From Thermoguttaceae bacterium (GTDB lineage Bacteria > Planctomycetota > Planctomycetia > Pirellulales > Thermoguttaceae): DNA of 64,000 nucleotides. The translations under genes and the position numbers were made by a program. Positions within the stretch are counted from its first letter, which is position 1. Every line of letters begins with the position of its first letter. The notes below the pieces were generated by a model. It was not told the origin of the DNA. It did no database searches and saw only the letters and a list, made by a program, of their open reading frames with translations. Where the stretch lies: positions 1 to 64,000 of the forward strand of contig JAGBAA010000079.1 of NCBI GenBank assembly GCA_017939795.1, written 5' to 3'. Shown here one piece after another: positions 33,561-43,570 of the stretch.

Positions 33561-36200
33561 ATGAAAAAGTCGGCAAAGTTTTTGAGTGCCGGTACCGCGC
33601 TGCTTCTGAGTTTCTGTGTCTCACCGATTTACCCGGCAGAAGAGAATGCGCCGAAAGTGCGTCAGCCTGGAGGAAATACGCCGGAAGTGCGTCAGCCTGG
33701 AGGAAATGCGCCGGAAGTTCAGCGGGATGCCGACGGCGAGTATCGCGCACCATTTACGGCCCCGGTCCCGGAACGCCCGTTTTTGTGTGAAGGCACTGTC
33801 CCGTTTCCTGCTCCGGAACAGTTTGACCGGGAAACTGCCCGAAAAATCATGGACGAATTCGGCATCGAGCGGATCGTTTTCGTAAAGCGCGCGGCCTTCC
33901 AGTCCTCGCACTACTATACGGATTTCATCGACGGAAGCCGTTTTTTCGGAACGGACCTCAGTATTCTGGACCTGAGATCGGGAAAAGTCACCGACCTGCT
34001 CCCCGACTGGATGAAACGCGGGATCGTGAGCCGATTCGACATTTCGTTCGACGCAAAACGGATCGTCTTTGACTGGAAACCGGACTCCCGAAGCGGTTTC
34101 CATCTATGGGAGATCGGCGTTGACGGTTCCGGACTGACGCAGTTGACCTTCCCTCCGAAAGATGAGGCGCAGACCGTCGAAAAATTCCGTCTCTTCACGA
34201 ATCCAAACCACTGGCTCCGCGACCCTGAGATGTTCCCGGTGAAGTTCGGCATCTACCAGCGATGGAGCGACGACATGCACCCGGCGTACCTCCCGGACGG
34301 CGGCATCGTCTTCATCTCGACGCGCTGCCGGCACGGGATCCTCTGCGATGGGAGCGACGTTCTGAGCACGACCGTCCTTTTCCGCCTCGACCGCGAAACA
34401 GGAGAAATTGAAAAACTGACCAACTCCTCCGTTTCGGAAGCCAATCCGGTCACGGCTGAAGACGGACGCATCGTCTACACGCGGTGGGAGTACGTCGACA
34501 AAGGGGGGTCCTGCGTCAAGTGTCTCTGGTCCATGAATCAGGATGGAACGGGAAGTGCGGAAGTTTTCGGAAACGACATCGCGATGCCGCCCTCCATCAT
34601 CCATCCGCGTCAGATCCCCGGCAAACCGAATCTTTTCGTCGCGACCGGCGCACCGCACTGTCCGAACACAGGGGTCGGCACGATCCTGAGGATCGATACG
34701 CAGAAAAACATCCGAACGCACGAAGCGATGGAGATCCTCACGCCCGAAACCGAGATCCTCGGTGAAGGGGACTACCGCCACCCGCTCACGCAAGACGCCG
34801 CACTCACGCAGAACGCCGCACTCACGCAGAACGCCGCACTCACACAGCTGGAAGCGGCTCAAAAAATCGAAAAACTCCACAAACGAGGCCCGTGCTTCTG
34901 CGATCCGTACCCGCTCGACGAGACCCGGCTCCTCATGACCGCAATGCTCGACCCGCGTGCATTTTTTTATCGTCCGGACGGCTACGGGATCTACCTTTTC
35001 AACGGTCCGTCCGACTACGCGCTCCTCTACCGCAGTGCCGGCACGAGCTGCTGGAATGCGCAGCCTCTGTGTCCGCGTACCGTTCCGCCGGTCCGGGTCT
35101 CGCCGCGCGATGAGTCCCTCGCGTCCCAGACCCTTCACGGTCAGCCTTTGGCGCTCTGTGCCGTGATGGACATTTACGCAGGGATGGAAAACGTCCAGCG
35201 CGGAGAAGTCCGGTACCTGCGCATCAACGAACAGGTACCGCGTCCGTGGTCCGCCCGCCGGGTGTGGGGAGACGATTTTCGGAATCATCCGGGAGTCGAC
35301 GATTTCGATCAGCAGCACGCTCCCGTCTCAGGAACGCATCTGGGGCTGAAAGTCCAGTGGGGGATCGTGCCGGTCGAAGAAGACGGCTCCGCATACTTCT
35401 ACGTACCGGCAGACCGAAACATTTTCTTCCAGGCACTCGACGAAAACTTCCGCGAAATCCAGCGGGAGCGGACCTACGTGAATTACCGGCCCGGCGAGAC
35501 CCGTGCGTGCATCGGATGCCATGAGACACCGCAAGACGCCGTCCGATTTACCGATCCCCAAAGCAAACGCGTCCTTCCCAAAGCCCTCACGCGTTCCCCT
35601 TCCATGCCGGGACCGCAGCCGGGAGAAGAGACCGGAGCGCGCACGATCGATTTCGTTCAGGACATCCAGCCGATCTTGGACGGAAAGTGCATCTCGTGCC
35701 ATGACGGCGACGAGACCCGCATCGTTGAGGGAAGATCGAACCGCCTCGACCTGCGCGGGTTCCCGACCCCATTCTTCACGCGCTCCTACGAAAATCTGCT
35801 CGGCTTCCGGTGTTCGCGAGACCTTTCCTATCCGGTCCTGGAGCGTCCTGCAGAAAGCTCGCTCGTTGGGAAAGTCATTCGCGAGATCCATCCCAAAGTC
35901 GGCAACGCGGAATACCTTCCCGCAAAAACGCTCGGATCGACGACCGCTCCGATCGTGAAACGCTTGGAAAACGGGCACTTCGGCGCGAATCTGACGCAGG
36001 AAGAAATGGTCCGCCTCACGACCTGGATCGACTCCAACTGCCAATTTTACGGCACGTACTGGGGCGCAAAAAATCTCCGATTCCAAGACCTCCCGAATTT
36101 CCGGCCGCGGGTAACTTTCGAGGAAGCCATCCAGCGTGAAGTCCCGGAACGCCTCCGGTACGAAACCCCGGAAGCCGACCAGAAGACCGGTACACCGTGA
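33561..36200 (+). CDS. exported HzsA-like protein: beta-propeller with two CxxCH motifs
   Basis: An 879-residue protein with a signal peptide (1-26). After two 10-residue units (VRQPGGNxPE) comes a TolB/PD40-type propeller (GSGLTQLTFPP and related repeats), then a region resembling the hydrazine synthase alpha middle domain. CIGCH at 650-654 and CISCH at 710-714 are c-type haem sites. The 18-bp in-frame repeat encoding TQNAAL (about 34790-34850) is an unusual insert. Relatives are common in planctomycetes that do not carry out anammox, so hydrazine synthesis should not be assumed; a periplasmic redox role is the safe reading. Confidence 0.78.
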   Translation: MKKSAKFLSAGTALLLSFCVSPIYPAEENAPKVRQPGGNTPEVRQPGGNAPEVQRDADGEYRAPFTAPVPERPFLCEGTVPFPAPEQFDRETARKIMDEFGIERIVFVKRAAFQSSHYYTDFIDGSRFFGTDLSILDLRSGKVTDLLPDWMKRGIVSRFDISFDAKRIVFDWKPDSRSGFHLWEIGVDGSGLTQLTFPPKDEAQTVEKFRLFTNPNHWLRDPEMFPVKFGIYQRWSDDMHPAYLPDGGIVFISTRCRHGILCDGSDVLSTTVLFRLDRETGEIEKLTNSSVSEANPVTAEDGRIVYTRWEYVDKGGSCVKCLWSMNQDGTGSAEVFGNDIAMPPSIIHPRQIPGKPNLFVATGAPHCPNTGVGTILRIDTQKNIRTHEAMEILTPETEILGEGDYRHPLTQDAALTQNAALTQNAALTQLEAAQKIEKLHKRGPCFCDPYPLDETRLLMTAMLDPRAFFYRPDGYGIYLFNGPSDYALLYRSAGTSCWNAQPLCPRTVPPVRVSPRDESLASQTLHGQPLALCAVMDIYAGMENVQRGEVRYLRINEQVPRPWSARRVWGDDFRNHPGVDDFDQQHAPVSGTHLGLKVQWGIVPVEEDGSAYFYVPADRNIFFQALDENFREIQRERTYVNYRPGETRACIGCHETPQDAVRFTDPQSKRVLPKALTRSPSMPGPQPGEETGARTIDFVQDIQPILDGKCISCHDGDETRIVEGRSNRLDLRGFPTPFFTRSYENLLGFRCSRDLSYPVLERPAESSLVGKVIREIHPKVGNAEYLPAKTLGSTTAPIVKRLENGHFGANLTQEEMVRLTTWIDSNCQFYGTYWGAKNLRFQDLPNFRPRVTFEEAIQREVPERLRYETPEADQKTGTP

Positions 36201-36202
36201 GT

Positions 36203-36249
36203 CCAGGATTCCCGGTACACTTTCGCACACGATGTACCGGAAGTCCTGG
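36203..36249 (+). terminator. long hairpin after the HzsA-like gene
   Basis: Two stacked stems, CCAGGA with TCCTGG (36203-36208, 36244-36249) and CCGGTACA with TGTACCGG (36212-36219, 36233-36240), start two bases after the stop codon. There is no T-run, so it may serve mRNA 3'-end stability as well as termination. Confidence 0.5.
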
Positions 36250-36497
36250 AAGCCTCACGAGAAAAATATGGAGCCGGTGTGCAGGGTCCATCCAGAGCGG
36301 ATGAAGTTCAGCGAATAGCGTGCAGCAAATGGTGTTCTCCGGAAAAACGGAGAAAAAATGGAAGAAACGGAGGTAAAAAACAGAAGAAGCGGACGGGAGG
36401 ATCCGAAAAAATTGGACGAGAGACGGTAATTTGCCGATCCCTGACAGAAACACTCTTTTCTTCAACCTTTTTAAACTGGAAAGCGAGAAAACTGAAA
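36250..36497. other. intergenic leader before cysK
   Basis: About 250 bp, purine-rich (GGAAAAA-type stretches), with no convincing ORF of its own although the cysK frame stays open upstream. No riboswitch was recognised. Confidence 0.4.
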
Positions 36498-37430
36498 ATG
36501 GTACGCATAGCAGATCGAATCACGGAACTCATCGGCGGTACGCCCCTGGTGCGGATCCGGAAAATGAACTCCGGGAAAGCTGAGGTTCTGGTGAAACTGG
36601 AGTCCTTCAACCCGGGAGGAAGCGCAAAAGACCGCGTCGCGGCGGCGATGATCGAGGCGGCGGAAGCGGCGGGGGAACTGAAGCCCGGTGCGCTGATCAT
36701 TGAACCGACCAGCGGCAATACAGGGATCGGACTGGCCTTGACGGCGGCCGTGAAAGGGTACCCCCTCATCCTCACCATGCCCGACACGATGAGCATCGAG
36801 CGTCGGAAACTCCTCCAGGCCTACGGTGCTCAAATCGTCCTGACGCCGGGAACGGAGGGGATGGAAGGAGCGGTCCGGAAGGCTCTGGAGCTCAAAGACG
36901 CCAACCCCGGTGCGTTCATTCCCCAGCAGTTTGAAAATCCGGCCAATCCGGCCATCCACAGCAAAACGACCGCATGGGAGATCTGGGAGGATACGGAAGG
37001 GCAAATTGACGCTTTCGTCGCGGCAGTCGGAACCGGCGGAACCGTCACGGGAGTGGGGGAATTCCTCAAAAAGCGCAATTCCAGCATCCGCATCGTCGCG
37101 GTCGAACCGAAAGAAAGCCCCCTCCTCTCCGAGGGAAAAGCCGGCCCGCACAAGATCCAGGGGATCGGAGCGAATTTTGTCCCGAAAGTTCTGAATCGCG
37201 AGATCCTCGACGAGATCCTGACCGTTTCCTCTGAAGATGCCGGAAAAACGGCCCGGGAAGCCGCACGTACGGAAGGTCTGCTCATCGGGATCTCCTCCGG
37301 CGCAGCACTTCGGGCAGCTCTTGACCTTGCGGAACGTCCGGAATTCACGGGGAAACGGATCGTCGCGCTTCTTCCAGACTGCGGCGAACGCTACCTTTCC
37401 ACGTGGCTCTTTGCGGATCTGGAAAATTAG
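36498..37430 (+). CDS. cysK: cysteine synthase (O-acetylserine sulfhydrylase)
   Basis: PLP enzyme that makes L-cysteine from O-acetylserine and sulfide. I start at ATG 36498 (310 residues, [17 protein letters not shown]), the usual CysK beginning; the longer frame upstream is basic, low complexity and not family-like. Lys44 in NPGGSAKDR binds [15 protein letters not shown] is the substrate loop and VGTGGTVTG the phosphate cup. The late block [12 protein letters not shown] is also present. Its partner, serine acetyltransferase, is at 42.5-43.5 kb on the other strand. A cystathionine-beta-synthase role is less likely because there is no CBS domain. Confidence 0.93.
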   Translation: MVRIADRITELIGGTPLVRIRKMNSGKAEVLVKLESFNPGGSAKDRVAAAMIEAAEAAGELKPGALIIEPTSGNTGIGLALTAAVKGYPLILTMPDTMSIERRKLLQAYGAQIVLTPGTEGMEGAVRKALELKDANPGAFIPQQFENPANPAIHSKTTAWEIWEDTEGQIDAFVAAVGTGGTVTGVGEFLKKRNSSIRIVAVEPKESPLLSEGKAGPHKIQGIGANFVPKVLNREILDEILTVSSEDAGKTAREAARTEGLLIGISSGAALRAALDLAERPEFTGKRIVALLPDCGERYLSTWLFADLEN

Positions 37431-37450
37431 ATCCCGGACAGGAAACCATA

Positions 37451-37491
37451 AAAAACGGAGACTGTGCCGCAAAAACAGTCCCCGTTTTTTT
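37451..37491. terminator. bidirectional intrinsic terminator
   Basis: A 15-bp stem with one mismatch (37451-37465 with 37475-37489) has an A-run on its left and a T-run on its right, so it can end both cysK (plus) and the convergent membrane-protein gene (minus). Confidence 0.85.
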
Positions 37492-37500
37492 GGATCCTTT

Positions 37501-39432
37501 TCAATGTGCCGTTCCGGCAGAGGACTCTGTCCCCGGAACCAGATTCGGAACGGACTCCGTCTCGCCCTGAAATTCCTCAAGGATCCCAGTAAACCTGGTG
37601 TACTGAACATTTTCGGGGAACCGTTCCACATCAGAACGTCCCTGGATCGACATGGAAAGTGCACCGGCAGCGAATACGGAAGCCAGCGCAAGACTTCGGA
37701 TCCTCCAATCTGGCAAAACACCGAGAAATGCCGACACGAGTCCCAAAACAAGCAAACCTGCTGCGGAAACGAGGAGCAGAAACGCCCTCGCCTTCACCCG
37801 CACCAGCGTAACGTTTCGGAATTTCTCGGTCTCCTCACGATAATTTTTCTCCAATTCCGGCAAACTGTCGAAAACGACCGGGAGATGTTTCAGAAAGGCG
37901 TTCTTCCCAGCCGTTTCCGCCGTGCTCTCCCTGCGGGCCTTCTCCAGGATCCAGGACTGAAGGGCGAGTGCGTCCTCCATCAGACTGCGAAACGTACGCG
38001 ATGCCGCTCCGGTCTCTTCGCGGTCCGGCTCTTCGATCCCAGAGATGGAAAATGCCAGCGGATCCAGAAAATTCAGCACGGCATGAAATTTCTCAAGCTC
38101 AAATGCGGAAAACGCATCTTTTTCGGAAATTTCTTCCGTAAGCGAACTGGCGAGCAGACGGTCGGCGGCTTCCAAAAGATCGAAGAAATTTTCCGGATCC
38201 TCTACCCGAAATTTTCCAGTCTGAAGGAGTTCCTCAGCAAGTTTCGGCTCTTCCGGATTTTTCAGATCCATCGGAAGATACGCCAAGGCCTGCTCTTTTT
38301 CACGAAACTCCGGAGTGTGCATTCTTTCCGCAAATTCATGAAGTTTTCCAAGCCGCTGGATCTGGATCTCCGCATCGGCGGGAGCAGGACGCCAAACCAG
38401 TTCCTTCTGGATCACCTGCGGCGGCGAAACCTCATAGTCCGCGAGCAGGACCGTAAGGGGACCGTAAATATTTTTCGGGAGCTCAAGCGCGACCTTTCGA
38501 GCCCGCTTGCCAGCCGCGACTGGCCGACAGGCCAACAGAACGTCACCCTGCCAGACACCAAGAAAAACAGGATGGAATTTTTCCTGCCCGGAAGAAACCG
38601 TGACGTCTAAAAGATCCCCTCCCAAAATTCTTTCTTCCACGCTCATCGAAGCGGCCGGTCTCCCGGAAAGCTCCGGCTGCGGGGCCTCATCCCGCAATCG
38701 GATCGACGTCAGCGTCTCATCGTGAAACTCCGGCTCAAGATCCGAAAACACTTTCCGCGGATCCCACAAACCGAAACGTTCGGAAACTCCCAATTCCCGA
38801 GCACGAAGCATGGCTCTGAATTCCGTCTTTTTGTCTCCGTCGGCCGCTGAGATCCGAAGCTCCATACGTTCCGGAAGATGCATTTTCGGAAACGGAAGCC
38901 GAAACGTTCCGTCCGCTCCCGTCTGGTCCGAATAGATCCAGAACGGCGTACCGTTCGGCCTCTGGAGAGTCGCTTCCAAACGCACATTCGGCAGAGCCTT
39001 CCCGTAAGGCTGGCGCGTTTCAATATGAAACCGGCAGAAATTCCCATTTTCGCCTAAAGACTTTCCAGAGGCATTCTCCGGCCTGACTTCCGTTTTAGTT
39101 TCCGGTCTGGCCTCTGATCCAGCCCCCGTTTCAGCCCCCGTTTCAGCCTCCGGCTCGGAATAAAAAAGGATCTCCTGCGGTCCAAAAAGCTGGAGACGCA
39201 TGAATTTACTGGACAGTCTGGCGTGTTCCGCCTCGCAGTTCCACCACACCAGTCCGGAAAAGACCAGCAAGATCGCAGACACCAGCCCGACCAGAAACTG
39301 GACTCTGAATCTCCAGGACCTGGCTCTCCACCAACGAAGAGAGCAGGACTGGCGCAAAAACGAAACCAAAGGCCCGTTCCAGACAGACAGAAACCAGGCC
39401 CGAATTTGGGAAATGCACTCTTGAAATCTCAT
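37501..39432 (-). CDS. membrane protein with Ig-like periplasmic domain, unknown function
   Basis: The start is uncertain: I use ATG 39432 (MRFQECIS, 643 residues); in-frame starts further up reach 39558. One hydrophobic segment (~45-65) is followed by a Thr/Glu/Ala-rich linker, then a region like carboxypeptidase-regulatory or Ig-like folds (KALPNVRLEATL, TGADGTFRLPFPKMHL), a long helical region (~350-560) and two more membrane segments near 575-620. No catalytic motif. It is convergent with cysK and shares its terminator. A structural or sensory envelope role is possible, but nothing specific is supported. Confidence 0.6.
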   Translation of the reverse strand: MRFQECISQIRAWFLSVWNGPLVSFLRQSCSLRWWRARSWRFRVQFLVGLVSAILLVFSGLVWWNCEAEHARLSSKFMRLQLFGPQEILFYSEPEAETGAETGAGSEARPETKTEVRPENASGKSLGENGNFCRFHIETRQPYGKALPNVRLEATLQRPNGTPFWIYSDQTGADGTFRLPFPKMHLPERMELRISAADGDKKTEFRAMLRARELGVSERFGLWDPRKVFSDLEPEFHDETLTSIRLRDEAPQPELSGRPAASMSVEERILGGDLLDVTVSSGQEKFHPVFLGVWQGDVLLACRPVAAGKRARKVALELPKNIYGPLTVLLADYEVSPPQVIQKELVWRPAPADAEIQIQRLGKLHEFAERMHTPEFREKEQALAYLPMDLKNPEEPKLAEELLQTGKFRVEDPENFFDLLEAADRLLASSLTEEISEKDAFSAFELEKFHAVLNFLDPLAFSISGIEEPDREETGAASRTFRSLMEDALALQSWILEKARRESTAETAGKNAFLKHLPVVFDSLPELEKNYREETEKFRNVTLVRVKARAFLLLVSAAGLLVLGLVSAFLGVLPDWRIRSLALASVFAAGALSMSIQGRSDVERFPENVQYTRFTGILEEFQGETESVPNLVPGTESSAGTAH

Positions 39433-39725
39433 TTTATGGAAAACCGTTTCCGGTTTGATCTTCTCTATCGAAAATTCCTGGCAGACCAACATTTCCGCCC
39501 GACCGGCACCGCGCAGTTTTTGAGAGCCGCTCCAACTGCCGTCCGCCCGAGATCCCAATCGGCCGCCGCATACTGTTCATCATACCATACGCCGAAAATT
39601 TGAAAAGGAGGTCCTCAAAAAATTTGACTAAAATTTTTGCTTCAAACCGATTCCGGAAATGCCGCATATCGCCTCATCGGATCTTCCCATCATCCCGCAT
39701 CGCATTCGATACGCAGATCCAGGCG

Positions 39726-40445
39726 TCATTCGGAAGGCCGGATCCCCACGTAAAGCGTCGCGATCCCAAACGTCATGGGGAAAAAACGCACCTCAGTAAG
39801 TCCAGCATCCTCCATCATGTCAGCCAGGGCCTGACCGCATGGAAATTCTCCGACACTTTCCGGAAGGTAATGGTACGCATCAAACTGATTTTTGGCCGTC
39901 ATCTGGCCGATCCGGGGAAGAATGTGCCGAAAATAGAAATGGTAGACCCACCGAAACGGAGGGAATGTCGGCGTCGAAAATTCCAGGACCGCGACTTGAC
40001 CGCCCGGTTCGCAGACGCGCACCATCTCGGAGAGTCCCTTCTCCGTACTTTCGATATTTCGCAGACCAAACGCAACGCTCACGATCTGAAACGATCTCTC
40101 CGGAAACGGCAGTGCAGACGCATCCGCCTCCGCAAGCTCGATCTGGTCCGGTGAAATTCCGGCTTTTTCGAGTTTTTTCCGCCCGATCTCAAGCATTTCC
40201 GGAGTAAAATCCGACGCGAGGACCGGAACTCGCCAGCGTTTCCAAAACGCAAGCGCCAGATCTCCCGTGCCGGTGCAGACATCAAGAATGCGCGCACTGG
40301 AATCCGGATTCGGCTTCACTCGCCGCACGACAGCCCGACGCCACAGAATATCGATCCCTCCTGAGAGAAAATGATTCAGGAAATCGTAGTGTTTCGCGAT
40401 CTGTCCAAACATTTTCTGAACGCGCGGTCCGGAACGGTCCACCAT
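39726..40445 (-). CDS. ubiE: demethylmenaquinone / ubiquinone C-methyltransferase
   Basis: SAM-dependent last step of menaquinone synthesis (called MenG in that pathway). I start at ATG 40445 (AAGG eight bases upstream; 239 residues, MVDRSGPRVQKMF). FGQIAKHYDFLNHFLSGG and WRRAVV open the protein as in UbiE/MenG; the SAM loop is ILDVCTGTGDLAL, and SVAFGLRNIE and LEFSTPTF follow. It fits with the MqnP-like prenyltransferase at 22.2 kb. Annotation as menG would be equally valid. Upstream, a perfect palindrome AGCTCAAATGAGCT (about 40542-40555) lies between it and the divergent gene. Confidence 0.9.
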   Translation of the reverse strand: MVDRSGPRVQKMFGQIAKHYDFLNHFLSGGIDILWRRAVVRRVKPNPDSSARILDVCTGTGDLALAFWKRWRVPVLASDFTPEMLEIGRKKLEKAGISPDQIELAEADASALPFPERSFQIVSVAFGLRNIESTEKGLSEMVRVCEPGGQVAVLEFSTPTFPPFRWVYHFYFRHILPRIGQMTAKNQFDAYHYLPESVGEFPCGQALADMMEDAGLTEVRFFPMTFGIATLYVGIRPSE

Positions 40446-40574
40446 GAAATGCCTTCTTTCTGACCCGGAATGCGGATCGGGGAAATGGTTGGAAACAAAA
40501 CGTCCCAACCTGGATTTTTTGGAAATTTTTCGGAAAAATTAAGCTCAAATGAGCTAAAATCGCGGCGCGACCGC

Positions 40575-40602
40575 TTGAAATTTCATTCAAACCGAGTAAA
40601 AT
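40575..40602 (+). promoter_or_regulatory. sigma70-type promoter for the EEP-family gene
   Basis: TTGAAA (40575-40580), 16-bp spacer, TAAAAT (40597-40602), about 100 bases before the start at 40704. Confidence 0.55.
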
Positions 40603-40703
40603 GGAAGAAATTTAAGGGATCCTGCCGACCGTTCAGGAGGCTGCCTGCTCCGGCATCGGCAAGATCTGATTTTTCCTGCCTCCAATGAATGAAAGGATAA
40701 AAA

Positions 40704-41450
40704 ATGCGTCAAATTCTGTTTCGCTCTGCGTTTTGGACACTGATCCTCATGTTCTGTACCTCTTTCGCCATGGCGGAAGAACTTCTGATCCTCTCGTATA
40801 ATGTCCGCAACGGCCGCGGTCTGAAAGCTCCGGATGTCGATCTGGAACGGCCGGCCGGAGTCATTCGCGATCTGGCTCCCGACATTGCGGGGATCCAGGA
40901 GCTGGATCAGAATTCCGTCCGCAGCGGAAAACGCGACATTCCGCAGGAACTCGGCAAGGCCGTCGGCATGAAGGCGTTTTTCGCGCCTGCGATCGATTTT
41001 CAGGGCGGAAAGTACGGCGTCGCGACGCTCGCCAAAACGGAACCGCTCCGCACCTACGGCGTTCCGCTGCCGGGAAAAGAGGAACGCCGTGTGCTTCAGG
41101 TCTCCGAATTTGAAACGTTCGTCTTCTTCAACACGCACCTTTCTCTGACGGAAGCCGACCGGATGGAATCTGCGTCGATCATTGAGGCGGAAGCCAGGAA
41201 ATTCACCAAGCCGGTCTTTCTCTGCGGCGACTTCAACGCAATGCCCGACTCGAAGGTCATGCAGGCGTTCTTCAAAACCTGGGATCGCCTCAGCCCCGAA
41301 GCATTCACATTCCCCGCAAATAAGCCGCGGATCCAGATCGACTACATTCTGGTCCCGAAAGGAAACCGCGTCGAAGTATTGGACGCAAAAGTCCTTCACG
41401 CTCCGTCGGAATCCGACCACTGCCCGGTTTCCGTGAAGGTTCGTTTCTGA
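40704..41450 (+). CDS. secreted endonuclease/exonuclease/phosphatase-family hydrolase
   Basis: A 248-residue protein with a signal peptide (1-24, ending FAMA). The EEP fold is shown by LSYNVRNG, the metal-binding Glu in IAGIQELDQN, FNTHLS, the CGDFNAMPDS block and the terminal SDHCPV. Substrates in this superfamily include nucleic acids, phospholipids and inositol phosphates; an exported form with this short length is often annotated simply as a hydrolase. The gene stands alone between a divergent ubiE and a convergent larE. Confidence 0.87.
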   Translation: MRQILFRSAFWTLILMFCTSFAMAEELLILSYNVRNGRGLKAPDVDLERPAGVIRDLAPDIAGIQELDQNSVRSGKRDIPQELGKAVGMKAFFAPAIDFQGGKYGVATLAKTEPLRTYGVPLPGKEERRVLQVSEFETFVFFNTHLSLTEADRMESASIIEAEARKFTKPVFLCGDFNAMPDSKVMQAFFKTWDRLSPEAFTFPANKPRIQIDYILVPKGNRVEVLDAKVLHAPSESDHCPVSVKVRF

Positions 41451-41562
41451 TTTTAAACCGGCCCTGATGGGAGATCCGCCAAGGTCAAGCTCTTCCTCTC
41501 AAAAGGGGACATATGGAGGTCTGAGTGGGTAGTCGGACGGTCTCTTCCAAACCTCGGTTTCG

Positions 41563-42414
41563 TTAAAGGGAAACCGCCTGAAGAAGCGAACCGCTCTGGA
41601 AGCCGGCCAGATCGAGGCTCACCCACGTGAAGCCGGCTTTTCGAAACTCGGCGAGCATTTCTTCGCGGATCTCCGGACGGGTCAGAAACGGGAACCACTC
41701 GGGCGTCGTTTCGATCCGCGCGAGGCCGTTTTCGTGCAGACGCACCCGCAGGGGCGAGACCCCTTTTTCTGCGAGCCATTTCTCTGCAAATTCGATCTGC
41801 GCAAGCCGTTCCTGCGTAATTTCCAGCCCATACGCGATCCGAGTCGCCAGACACGGTGTTGAGGGTTTCTCTGCCGTAGAGAGGTTCCAGAAATGCGCCA
41901 GCTCACGGACGTTTTTCTTGGTCAGCCCCGCCTCACAGAGCGGACTGCGTACACCATGTTCCTGAACGGCACGGAAACCGGGACGAAAATCGTGAAGATC
42001 ATCCGCATTTGAGCCTTCCGCGAGCTGTGCAGATCCGGCATTTTGGGCCGTTTCCTTCAGCCGGGCCAGAATGTGCCGTTTGCAGTGGAAGCACCGATCC
42101 GTTCCATTAGCGCGATACTCGGCAAGCTGAAGCTCTTCCGTTCGGACAAACTCGTGCGGGATCCCGATCTCCTGCGCGATCTTCCGGATCTCCTCCAGGT
42201 CCGCACGGGGCATCGAGGGACTCTCCGCAGTCACTGCGAACGTATTCCAGCCGTTTTTTCGGGCAGACTCGACCGCCGCACGCGCAAGCACGCAGCTGTC
42301 CACCCCGCCGGAAAATGCGACCGTGCACGGTCCCAGCTCCGCCATGACCGCGAGAAGGCGTTCCGCCAGTTTTTCTCGACCCGCCGACGAAAGTTCCTGC
42401 GTGTTTTGCATCAT
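41563..42414 (-). CDS. larE: LarE, sacrificial sulfur transferase for the nickel-pincer cofactor
   Basis: PP-loop enzyme that adenylates the carboxylated nicotinate precursor and donates sulfur in making the nickel-pincer cofactor of lactate racemase (LarA). I start at ATG 42414 (GGAG upstream), giving 283 residues. The PP-loop is AFSGGVDS (33-40), and Cys188 in KPSTPCLATRI sits where the sacrificial cysteine of LarE is found. CFHCKRHI (108-115) gives an additional cysteine pair. LarC is at 56-57.7 kb; LarB and LarA are not in the window. The frame extends 30 codons upstream without a ribosome site. Confidence 0.9.
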   Translation of the reverse strand: MMQNTQELSSAGREKLAERLLAVMAELGPCTVAFSGGVDSCVLARAAVESARKNGWNTFAVTAESPSMPRADLEEIRKIAQEIGIPHEFVRTEELQLAEYRANGTDRCFHCKRHILARLKETAQNAGSAQLAEGSNADDLHDFRPGFRAVQEHGVRSPLCEAGLTKKNVRELAHFWNLSTAEKPSTPCLATRIAYGLEITQERLAQIEFAEKWLAEKGVSPLRVRLHENGLARIETTPEWFPFLTRPEIREEMLAEFRKAGFTWVSLDLAGFQSGSLLQAVSL

Positions 42415-42512
42415 GAATGACTCCGTGAAATTTGCGTCAGGGGTCGTTCTCTGCGTCCCTGTTCGCTCTTCCCGTTCCACTTTTTCTTTTTTCGTTCCAC
42501 GCACTCCAAAGC

Positions 42513-43460
42513 CTACTGCCCGCGCATTCTCAGGCTCGGTTTTTCCATCAGGACCGTCGTGTTGGGGGCAATGGACTGGGTGACCCAGACGCTTGAGCCG
42601 ATGACGGCATTCTCGCCAATGACGGTCTCGCCGCCCAACACAGTCGCGTTGGCGTAAATGACGACATGATCCCGGATCGTTGGATGGCGTTTCTGTCCGC
42701 GCACGAGCTGCCCCGTTTCGTCAGTCGGGAAACTCAATGCGCCGAGCGTCACGCCCTGGTAGAGTTTGACCCATTCACCGATCTCGCACGTCTCGCCGAT
42801 GACGACGCCCGTTCCGTGGTCGATGAAAAAGTACGGGCCGATCGCCGCGCCGGGGTGAATGTCGATCCCCGTGAGGCTGTGCGCCCACTCGGTCATCATG
42901 CGCGGAATGAGCGGCACACCGAGCAGATGGAGTTCATGCGCGATACGAAAGACCGTGACGGCCTTCAGGCCCGGGTAGCAGAAGATCGCTTCTGCATACG
43001 AACGGCACGCCGGGTCGCCTGCGTACGCCGCCTGAACGTCCGTCTTCAGGATCGCCCGAATGTCCGGCAGCCGCTCCAGAAACGCAAGCGCTTTCTCCTG
43101 ACCGCTGCGGACGACTTCGCTTCGGGAACTCAGATCGCATTTTCCAGAACAGTCCTGCGGCTGGCATTCCGTCGTGTGGCAGAGGGAAAGCGTGATCTGG
43201 ACGGCCAGTTTTTCAAAAACACGGTCCAGGATCTCGCCCATAAAGTACGTGATGTTTCCAAGATGCAGATTATTTCGCCGACCGAAACCTGGGTAAAGGA
43301 CCTCGAAAAGATCGTCCAGTATCTCCACGACCACACGGTGCGTCGGCATCGGACACGGACCAAGATGCTGGATCTCTTTCAGATCCGCACACGTCTCGGT
43401 GAGACGCCGCGTGATCTCCGGAAGATCCTGCTCGATATTCTGAATGGAAAGAAGGCTCAT
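42513..43460 (-). CDS. serine O-acetyltransferase (EpsC/CysE type)
   Basis: Transfers acetyl from acetyl-CoA to serine, the step before cysteine synthase. The 315-residue protein has the long N-terminal helical domain (~1-190) of the EpsC-type enzymes, with a Cys-rich stretch CHTTECQPQDCSGKC near 94-108. The left-handed beta-helix then carries TGIDIHPGAAIGPYFFIDHGTG, whose DIHPGA and DHGTG elements are characteristic. CGGAG before the ATG supports the start. It has no operon link to cysK but completes the same pathway. The N-terminal cysteines are not in E. coli CysE and could bind a metal. Confidence 0.9.
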   Translation of the reverse strand: MSLLSIQNIEQDLPEITRRLTETCADLKEIQHLGPCPMPTHRVVVEILDDLFEVLYPGFGRRNNLHLGNITYFMGEILDRVFEKLAVQITLSLCHTTECQPQDCSGKCDLSSRSEVVRSGQEKALAFLERLPDIRAILKTDVQAAYAGDPACRSYAEAIFCYPGLKAVTVFRIAHELHLLGVPLIPRMMTEWAHSLTGIDIHPGAAIGPYFFIDHGTGVVIGETCEIGEWVKLYQGVTLGALSFPTDETGQLVRGQKRHPTIRDHVVIYANATVLGGETVIGENAVIGSSVWVTQSIAPNTTVLMEKPSLRMRGQ

Positions 43461-43570
43461 TTTTTACTCCGGATCCCATTTCTATACCGATCCGGCATCC
43501 GGCCGTCTTCTACAGTCTGTGCAAAACAGCTGAAGCCGTAAAGATCGGAAACAGGAAAAATGCTGAGACC

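Noticed and set aside
33561-36200. Assignment as true hydrazine synthase (hzsA)
   Set aside because: Similarity is at domain level only, partner subunits are not seen, and such proteins are common in non-anammox planctomycetes.
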